From contig JABFVX010000365.1 of NCBI GenBank assembly GCA_013362555.1, positions 1 through 12,025 of the forward strand: DNA of 12,025 bases, written 5' to 3'. The notes below the pieces were generated by a model, which worked only from the letters and a program-made list of their open reading frames with translations, made no database searches and was not told where the DNA came from. The translations under genes were made by a program, and so were the position numbers. How positions within the stretch are numbered: position 1 is the first letter of the stretch; each line of letters opens with the position of its first letter. Below, one piece after another: positions 7,794-12,025 of the stretch. This DNA is from Mycobacteriaceae bacterium (lineage in GTDB: Bacteria; Actinomycetota; Actinomycetes; Mycobacteriales; Mycobacteriaceae).

Positions 7794-8762
7794 GTGCTCG
7801 GAAAAATCGTGGGAATGTCCATCCTGCTGAAGCTCGCCTTTCTGGCGATCCCGGCGGGGTGTGTGCTCGGCGGGGTGCTGGTGTTGTCCTCGATCACCGG
7901 CGTGCAGGCCAACACCAGCGCGGACCTGGTGTATCAGTGCGACACGGTGATCGGACCGGAAACCACGAGCAGTACGGCCCGCACCGCCACGACCACCACG
8001 ACCGCCCCGCGCACGGCGAGTTCGGACGACGACGGCGTGGAAGAAGACGTGCCGACGGAGAATCCCTACGCGGGCATGACCACGGAGTCCGAGAACAGTG
8101 CCTGGATGAACCGGTGCATCCAGGCGATGAACTCCGCGCCGCCGTATCAGCGGCCCGCACTGCAAACGCGCACTGTCGGTTTCGGCGCGGCCTGCGCGCG
8201 CGAGCTGGCGCTGGCCCAGGTCGGGGTGAAGGTGCAGGACGGCGCGGGTTCTCCGACCGGGCCGACCGGCGACGCGTTCGGGCCGGGGGCGCTGCCGCGC
8301 TATGTGATCTACCAGGCCTCGACTGCGGAGCTCACCAGGCAGTGCATGACGCCGAGCGGTGCGTCCACCACTTCGGGCACCACGAACGGCTCCACGGCGG
8401 CCCAGGCCCCGGCGCAGTACTCCGCCACGGGACCCGACAAATCCTGCTATCAACCGCGATCGGCTACGACAACAGCGGATCCGCCGCCGACGACCAGCGC
8501 TCGCCGTGCGGCTCCGCACGTGGTGCTGCTGCCGGAGACCATCGCGAAGCAGGTGTACTGCGGGCAGCGGGTCGACGTGCCCTACGCGGCGCCGGGTGAC
8601 GTGGTGTTCTGGAAGTTCGACGACAACACCCCGACCCGCGTCGGAATCGTCGTGAACACCGGCGAACTGGTCACCGCCGACCCGGTCCAGGGCCGCATTG
8701 TGCGCCAGTCCATCCCGACCGACGACGACACGCGGATCAAGCGCATCCTGCAAGCCCGCTGA
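7794..8762 (+). CDS. Membrane-anchored protein with degenerate NlpC/P60-like C-terminus
   Basis: A 322-residue protein with one N-terminal hydrophobic helix (about 8-34) acting as an uncleaved anchor or signal, a Thr/Ser-rich stretch (about 55-75), and an extracytoplasmic region with six cysteines (49, 108, 134, 184, 218, 256). The last 80 residues resemble the second half of an NlpC/P60 fold: LLPETIAKQV, then APGDVVFW (about 266-273), then TRVGIVVNTGELV. In active NlpC/P60 enzymes the histidine of HVGIY is catalytic; here Arg282 replaces it. No DCSGL nucleophile motif is present; C218 in GPDKSCYQ is the nearest candidate. It sits where Gram-positive conjugation clusters carry a cell-wall hydrolase (TcpG), so it may be a non-catalytic descendant with a structural, peptidoglycan-facing role. 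The gene is certain; the domain assignment is tentative. Confidence 0.55.
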   Translation: MLGKIVGMSILLKLAFLAIPAGCVLGGVLVLSSITGVQANTSADLVYQCDTVIGPETTSSTARTATTTTTAPRTASSDDDGVEEDVPTENPYAGMTTESENSAWMNRCIQAMNSAPPYQRPALQTRTVGFGAACARELALAQVGVKVQDGAGSPTGPTGDAFGPGALPRYVIYQASTAELTRQCMTPSGASTTSGTTNGSTAAQAPAQYSATGPDKSCYQPRSATTTADPPPTTSARRAAPHVVLLPETIAKQVYCGQRVDVPYAAPGDVVFWKFDDNTPTRVGIVVNTGELVTADPVQGRIVRQSIPTDDDTRIKRILQAR

Positions 8763-8766
8763 GAAC

Positions 8767-8841
8767 GCTTCCGAGCTCTCCAGAATGACCCGTGGCGTGC
8801 GCTGGGCGCACGTCACGGGTCATTCCGGAAGTCTCGGAAGC
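8767..8841 (+). terminator. Long nested hairpin, probable intrinsic terminator
   Basis: The core is a 20-bp stem (8783-8802 with 8806-8825; 19 Watson-Crick pairs and one G-T wobble) around a TGG loop. An outer 9-bp stem pairs GCTTCCGAG (8767-8775) with CTCGGAAGC (8833-8841), with partial pairing between. It begins 4 bases after the stop of the NlpC/P60-like gene. It lacks a T-tract, as is common for actinobacterial terminators. It would separate the main cluster from the second VirB6-like gene. Confidence 0.7.
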
Positions 8842-8866
8842 TGTCCGTATCGCGGTTGTTCGCCTG

Positions 8867-8887
8867 GAATTCACCTTGTGTGAATTC
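8867..8887. promoter_or_regulatory. Perfect short inverted repeat, possible operator
   Basis: GAATTCAC and GTGAATTC (8 bp each) flank a 5-base CTTGT spacer. It lies in the locally AT-richer leader of the second VirB6-like gene, 64 bases upstream of its start, the spacing expected of a regulator-binding site. No confident promoter hexamers can be assigned around it, so the operator role is inference. Confidence 0.35.
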
Positions 8888-8891
8888 AATT

Positions 8892-8915
8892 CGCCGCCCA
8901 TTCACCCAGGCGGCG
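8892..8915 (+). promoter_or_regulatory. GC-rich stem-loop in the leader of the second VirB6-like gene
   Basis: CGCCGCC (8892-8898) pairs with GGCGGCG (8909-8915) around a 10-base loop. It lies between the inverted repeat at 8867-8887 and the GTG start at 8951. It could be an mRNA leader structure; no riboswitch class is recognised. Confidence 0.3.
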
Positions 8916-8950
8916 GGGAGTGTTCGTCGTGGTGGTAAACAATTCGCAGA

Positions 8951-11248
8951 GTGCGATCAGTACTCCTGTTGTCCTCGAATCCCGATGGGAATTGGGAATT
9001 CTGGGATGCGACGCGGTGGCGGCCCGCTGCGGTGTTGAACCGTTTTCGGGAATGGTCGAACACATCACGTCGACGCCGAATTCTGGTGTGGATCACAGTG
9101 TCGGTGATGCTGGCCTTGTTGGTTCCGGTGCTGGTCGGTCTGGTCGCAACCGCGCAGAGTGACGTGTCGGCGGCCGCGGCGGGACGCGGAAATGCGGGCC
9201 TTTCCTGGATGAACATCAAGGACACGGCCGGCGTCCGTTTGTCGGACTACGCATTCACCACCAACAACGGCAGTCTGCTGCATCCTGATAACACCGCGCT
9301 CGCCCTGGTGCTCCAGCTGGAATTCAGTGGGTGGCTGGTGATCGTCACCACAGCCATTTGGATCATCGGCTATGTCTTGAGTTTCCAGTGGCTGGATTTG
9401 TTCAGCACAGCGCTGCAAGGAGTCGCGGACGCGCTCACCGGCACCATCGCCACGCCGATCATGCTCATGACGGCGGCGGCGATAGGCGCGTTCTTCGTCG
9501 GCTGGTTCGTGGTCCGCGGCCGGCCTGCCAAAGCCACCGCCCAGGTGGTCACGATGCTGGCGGTGGCCGTCGCGGGCCCCATGTTCCTGGCCGAACCGCT
9601 GGCCGATGTGCTGTCGTCGCACGGATTGCTTTCCGAGGGGCGCGATCTCGGCATCTCCGTCGCCGCGGGCCTCAACGGCAACAGCACTCCCAACCCGACG
9701 CAACTGGTGGCGAGCATGCAGGGCACCATGGCCGACAACTTCGCCCGGCTGCCGCTGCAAGTGTGGAACTTCGGACATGTCGTCGACGACCAGCCCGGCT
9801 GCGGGGCCGCGTGGTCCGCCGGGGTGAGCGCGGGCAAGGCGGACAGTCTCAAGGAGAACCTGAAGCACTGCGGCGACACCTACGCGCACGCGACCGCCAT
9901 GAACCCGGGAGCGGGGCAGATCGCCACCGGGCTGATCCTGCTGATCTGCGGCACCGTGCTGGTGCTGTTCGCCGCGTATCTCGCGATTCGGGTCATCTGG
10001 GCCGCGCTGGACACCGTCTACCACGGTTTCATGTCGATATTCGGTTTCGCCGCAGGCGGATTCGTCTACGGCCCAACCCAGACGTTCCTGATTCGCAATA
10101 TCGTCGACGGATTCATCGCGGCAGCGCGGATGGCGGTCTACACGATCTTCCTCGGGGTGTACGTGCTGTTCCTGGGCAACCTGTTCCGGCAGGCGCACGG
10201 ACAGGTCATGGCGATCTTCGTCATCGGCGGCCTGGTGGAGATCGTCGCCATCCTGCAGCTGCGCAGGCTGTCGAACGGGCTCAACCGCGGAAACGAGTGG
10301 ATCGCCAACCGATTCGCGCTCGCCACCCAGGGCGTGCGGGGCGGAGCGGGCGGTTCCGGCAGCGGCACCGCGCTGGGCATGGGGGAGCACGGCGCTTCCC
10401 GCGGCATGGGGGTCGGGTCGATCGCCGCGCTGGCCGCGATCAGCACGATCGACTCGAACCCGTTGACCGGCTGGATATTCCAAGCACGCAGCCCGCTGCA
10501 GTACATGGCGCGGCGGCGCCAGCACGCGGAGCGGATCAACGCCGACCTCGCGATTTCGGGCTGGCCGATGGAGCAGCAGCGCAGACTCGAACTCGACCGG
10601 CAGGGCTACGAATACGCGGCCGAGCGCCGCAGGCGGCGCTCGCGCGGCGGTATGGGCCTCGACAATGCACTCACGGTGGCAGAGATGTTGGACGGCGTCA
10701 TCAAGGCGGGCGCGCCGTCGGCGAACGCGGGTAGCGTACTGGAGGCGATCGGCGTCGACCGCCGCAGCATCAACCGGGCCTTGCGTGTCATGGAGGACAT
10801 GCGCGGCGACACGTCGGTCAACCCGTTCTTCTATCAGCCGCTGCAGAAGGCAGCGGCGGCGGTGCACACCGCGGCAGCCCGGCACAACAGTCCGGACGCC
10901 GCCGCGTACCAGGCTCAAGCTGTCGTGTCGATCGGCAGCTGGCGCGGCAAGTGCCCACTGCCGATGATGGAAAACGTCGAGATGGACTTCGTGAATCGTG
11001 TTCATGGAGTGTGGGATTCGCCGATCAATCTGCGCAACGCCGTCACCGACGCCGAATGGCTCTCGGTGCACCCGGATACGTTGCGCTACCTCGGCCACGA
11101 ACTCGGCGAGCAAGCCCGCGACAGCGGCTACCGTTTCTGGGCGACCCCCGACGACCACCATCTGCGCGACCTGCAGAACATTGTGGAACGCGCCCACAAC
11201 CTCGACATGATCACGGGCCCCCTGGGCCGCGGCCCCTGGACCTACTGA
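8951..11248 (+). CDS. VirB6/TcpH-like polytopic channel protein, paralogue 2
   Basis: A 765-residue protein homologous along its whole length to the protein encoded at 5460-7751. It shares the EFWD..RW start, SRRRR before TM1 (about 44-68), GLSWMNIKD..GVR.SDY, GWLVIVTTAIW, GAFFVGWFVVRG, the C284/C307 pair with the same 23-residue offset, GQI.TGLILLICGTV, the VYGPTQTFL.RN loop, a Gly/Ser-rich linker (about 461-490), SPLQYMARRRQ.AERINAD, and the terminal DMITGPLGRGPW. The membrane region is the most conserved; the C-terminal soluble part has diverged more. An in-frame TAA at 8936-8938 leaves GTG 8951 as the first start, although no good ribosome-binding site precedes it. It is separated from the main cluster by a hairpin and a 188-bp leader, so it is probably its own transcription unit. 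It is likely an alternative or second channel subunit. Confidence 0.72.
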   Translation: MRSVLLLSSNPDGNWEFWDATRWRPAAVLNRFREWSNTSRRRRILVWITVSVMLALLVPVLVGLVATAQSDVSAAAAGRGNAGLSWMNIKDTAGVRLSDYAFTTNNGSLLHPDNTALALVLQLEFSGWLVIVTTAIWIIGYVLSFQWLDLFSTALQGVADALTGTIATPIMLMTAAAIGAFFVGWFVVRGRPAKATAQVVTMLAVAVAGPMFLAEPLADVLSSHGLLSEGRDLGISVAAGLNGNSTPNPTQLVASMQGTMADNFARLPLQVWNFGHVVDDQPGCGAAWSAGVSAGKADSLKENLKHCGDTYAHATAMNPGAGQIATGLILLICGTVLVLFAAYLAIRVIWAALDTVYHGFMSIFGFAAGGFVYGPTQTFLIRNIVDGFIAAARMAVYTIFLGVYVLFLGNLFRQAHGQVMAIFVIGGLVEIVAILQLRRLSNGLNRGNEWIANRFALATQGVRGGAGGSGSGTALGMGEHGASRGMGVGSIAALAAISTIDSNPLTGWIFQARSPLQYMARRRQHAERINADLAISGWPMEQQRRLELDRQGYEYAAERRRRRSRGGMGLDNALTVAEMLDGVIKAGAPSANAGSVLEAIGVDRRSINRALRVMEDMRGDTSVNPFFYQPLQKAAAAVHTAAARHNSPDAAAYQAQAVVSIGSWRGKCPLPMMENVEMDFVNRVHGVWDSPINLRNAVTDAEWLSVHPDTLRYLGHELGEQARDSGYRFWATPDDHHLRDLQNIVERAHNLDMITGPLGRGPWTY

Positions 11249-11254
11249 CCACTA

Positions 11255-11309
11255 CCTCCAGAATGACCCGTGACGTGCGCTCAACGCACATGGCGGGTCA
11301 TTCTGGAGG
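11255..11309. terminator. Hairpin between convergent genes, probable bidirectional terminator
   Basis: A perfect 16-bp outer stem (11255-11270 with 11294-11309), a short mismatched section, and an inner 5-bp stem (GTGCG/CGCAC) around a CTCAA loop. It occupies nearly the whole 62-bp gap between the stop codons of the second VirB6-like gene and the convergent minus-strand gene, so it can end both transcripts. Its left arm shares 25 of 26 bases with the hairpin after the NlpC/P60-like gene (11256-11281 versus 8778-8803). Confidence 0.8.
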
Positions 11310-11310
11310 G

Positions 11311-12012
11311 TTAGGGGAGTCGGTTGCGGCGACGGTAGCGGGCTTCGAAGTCGGCTACGTAGGCGGTGGGAGCGGTTGAGGAGGAGGCTGCTTCGAGCAC
11401 GCCGTCGTCGCCGACGTAGAAGACCGCGCGGCCGATGGCGATGGTGCCCCGCGGCACCGGGACATAGACCATCCAGCCGACGCTGAACCGGTCCGCTACG
11501 AGCTGGTCCAGCGGGTAGTCGGTGGTGTCGAGGTCGCGGCCGGTGACGAACTGGCGGACCCGGGAGATCGCTTCCGCCTCGGGCATCGGCTCGGCGGCAG
11601 CGGCGGCCAGCCCGGCTACGGCGAGCTGATAGAGCGCGCCGTCGGAGTCGAATCGGTCCGCCGGGAACAGGTCGGTCAGCACCGCGGGCGCGACCGCGCC
11701 GGATTCGGCGGCGGTGACCAGCCGGGTTGCCGCCTCGCGCTGGGACGCCGTCGGTTCGGACGCTTCGGAGTTCGGGGGCTGGGCGGCGAGTCCGGCCAGG
11801 ATGTCCGCGGCCGCGTCGGAGGTCCAGACGCCCGGCAGTGCTTGGCTGCACCGCTCGGCTGAGGGCGAGCCGCCCCGGTACCAGTGGCCCGCCTGCCACC
11901 AGTAGCAGAACGACAGTCGGCCGGTGCCCGCCCGCGGATTCAGCACGGGGTCCGCGATCCATGCCGGAGCGCCCGCGAAAAGGTCCGTGCCGTCCGGCGG
12001 CGCCATGCCCAT
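11311..12012 (-). CDS. Hypothetical protein, possibly 5' incomplete
   Basis: Not recognised. The frame encodes about 233 residues from ATG 12012. It stays open to the window edge 13 bases upstream, and a second ATG lies two codons downstream, so the start is unsettled; a weak GGGGG precedes ATG 12012. No signal peptide or membrane helix is visible. The N-terminal part has an aromatic segment CYWWQAGHWYRGG (about 36-48), the middle is Ala-rich and probably helical (about 65-165), and the last 60 residues look beta-rich (GWMVYVPVPRGTIAIGRAVFYVG, then DDGVLEAASSS) and end in a basic tail RYRRRNRLP. Codon usage matches its neighbours. Convergent orientation and an intervening bidirectional hairpin argue against membership in the secretion cluster. 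Confidence 0.7.
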   Translation of the reverse strand: MGMAPPDGTDLFAGAPAWIADPVLNPRAGTGRLSFCYWWQAGHWYRGGSPSAERCSQALPGVWTSDAAADILAGLAAQPPNSEASEPTASQREAATRLVTAAESGAVAPAVLTDLFPADRFDSDGALYQLAVAGLAAAAAEPMPEAEAISRVRQFVTGRDLDTTDYPLDQLVADRFSVGWMVYVPVPRGTIAIGRAVFYVGDDGVLEAASSSTAPTAYVADFEARYRRRNRLP

Positions 12013-12025
12013 GCCCCCGGACAGC

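Noticed and set aside
7851..7865. Lipobox (PAGC) in the NlpC/P60-like protein
   Set aside because: Proline occupies the position where Leu is expected, and the hydrophobic helix continues well past the cysteine, so an anchor helix is more likely than a lipoprotein signal.
8359..8655. Possible frameshift in the middle of the NlpC/P60-like gene
   Set aside because: The main frame stays open and both halves read as plausible protein in the same frame; alternative frames give Arg-rich shadow sequence.
6219..8816. Long minus-strand open frame of 865 codons opposite the first VirB6-like gene
   Set aside because: It is antisense to two well-supported genes, its translation is Arg/His/Gly/Val-rich without domains, and such shadows are expected in high-GC DNA.
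8920..9162. Short plus-strand frame starting GTG 8920
   Set aside because: It overlaps the start of the second VirB6-like gene in another frame and its translation has no coding character beyond the first few residues.
9065..11197. Long minus-strand open frame of 710 codons opposite the second VirB6-like gene
   Set aside because: Same shadow pattern; composition is Arg/His/Asp-rich, and the plus-strand frame is conserved with its paralogue.

Overview
The window is high-GC DNA (about two-thirds G+C by eye) with frequent GTG starts, strong G/C third-position bias and ATGA/GTGA stop-start overlaps. This points to an actinomycete, most plausibly a mycolic-acid genus such as Nocardia or Rhodococcus. 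The genus is inferred from gene style only; no marker gene fixes it.

Layout. 1-873 is a ROK-family protein missing only its extreme N-terminus, with several kinase motifs degenerate. A 102-bp gap (874-975) carries a candidate promoter that would give a leaderless transcript. 976-8762 is a tightly packed plus-strand cluster of conjugation-type (type IV secretion-like) genes in the order known from Gram-positive systems such as pCW3/Tn916: a TcpC/VirB8-like protein, a small two-helix membrane protein (TcpD or VirB2-like), a TcpE-like protein, a VirB4/TcpF-like ATPase, a VirB6/TcpH-like polytopic protein, and a membrane-anchored protein whose C-terminus resembles an NlpC/P60 domain without its catalytic histidine. 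Two tandem 74-bp hairpin repeats sit between the TcpE-like gene and the ATPase gene. A large hairpin ends this block. A second full-length VirB6/TcpH-like paralogue follows at 8951-11248, with its own structured leader, and is closed by a second hairpin sharing a 26-nt arm with the first. A convergent gene of unknown function (11311-12012, minus strand) ends the window.

How the genes work together. The products would assemble a membrane channel (TcpC-like, TcpD-like, TcpE-like and two VirB6-like proteins) energised by the VirB4-like ATPase, with the NlpC/P60-like protein on the outer face. No relaxase, FtsK-like coupling protein (TcpA), integrase or active cell-wall hydrolase is visible here. 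The cluster is therefore either part of a larger mobile element or a resident secretion-like apparatus. The duplicated VirB6 subunit with an identical C-terminal tail, the degenerate hydrolase and the inserted tandem repeats are its most distinctive features.
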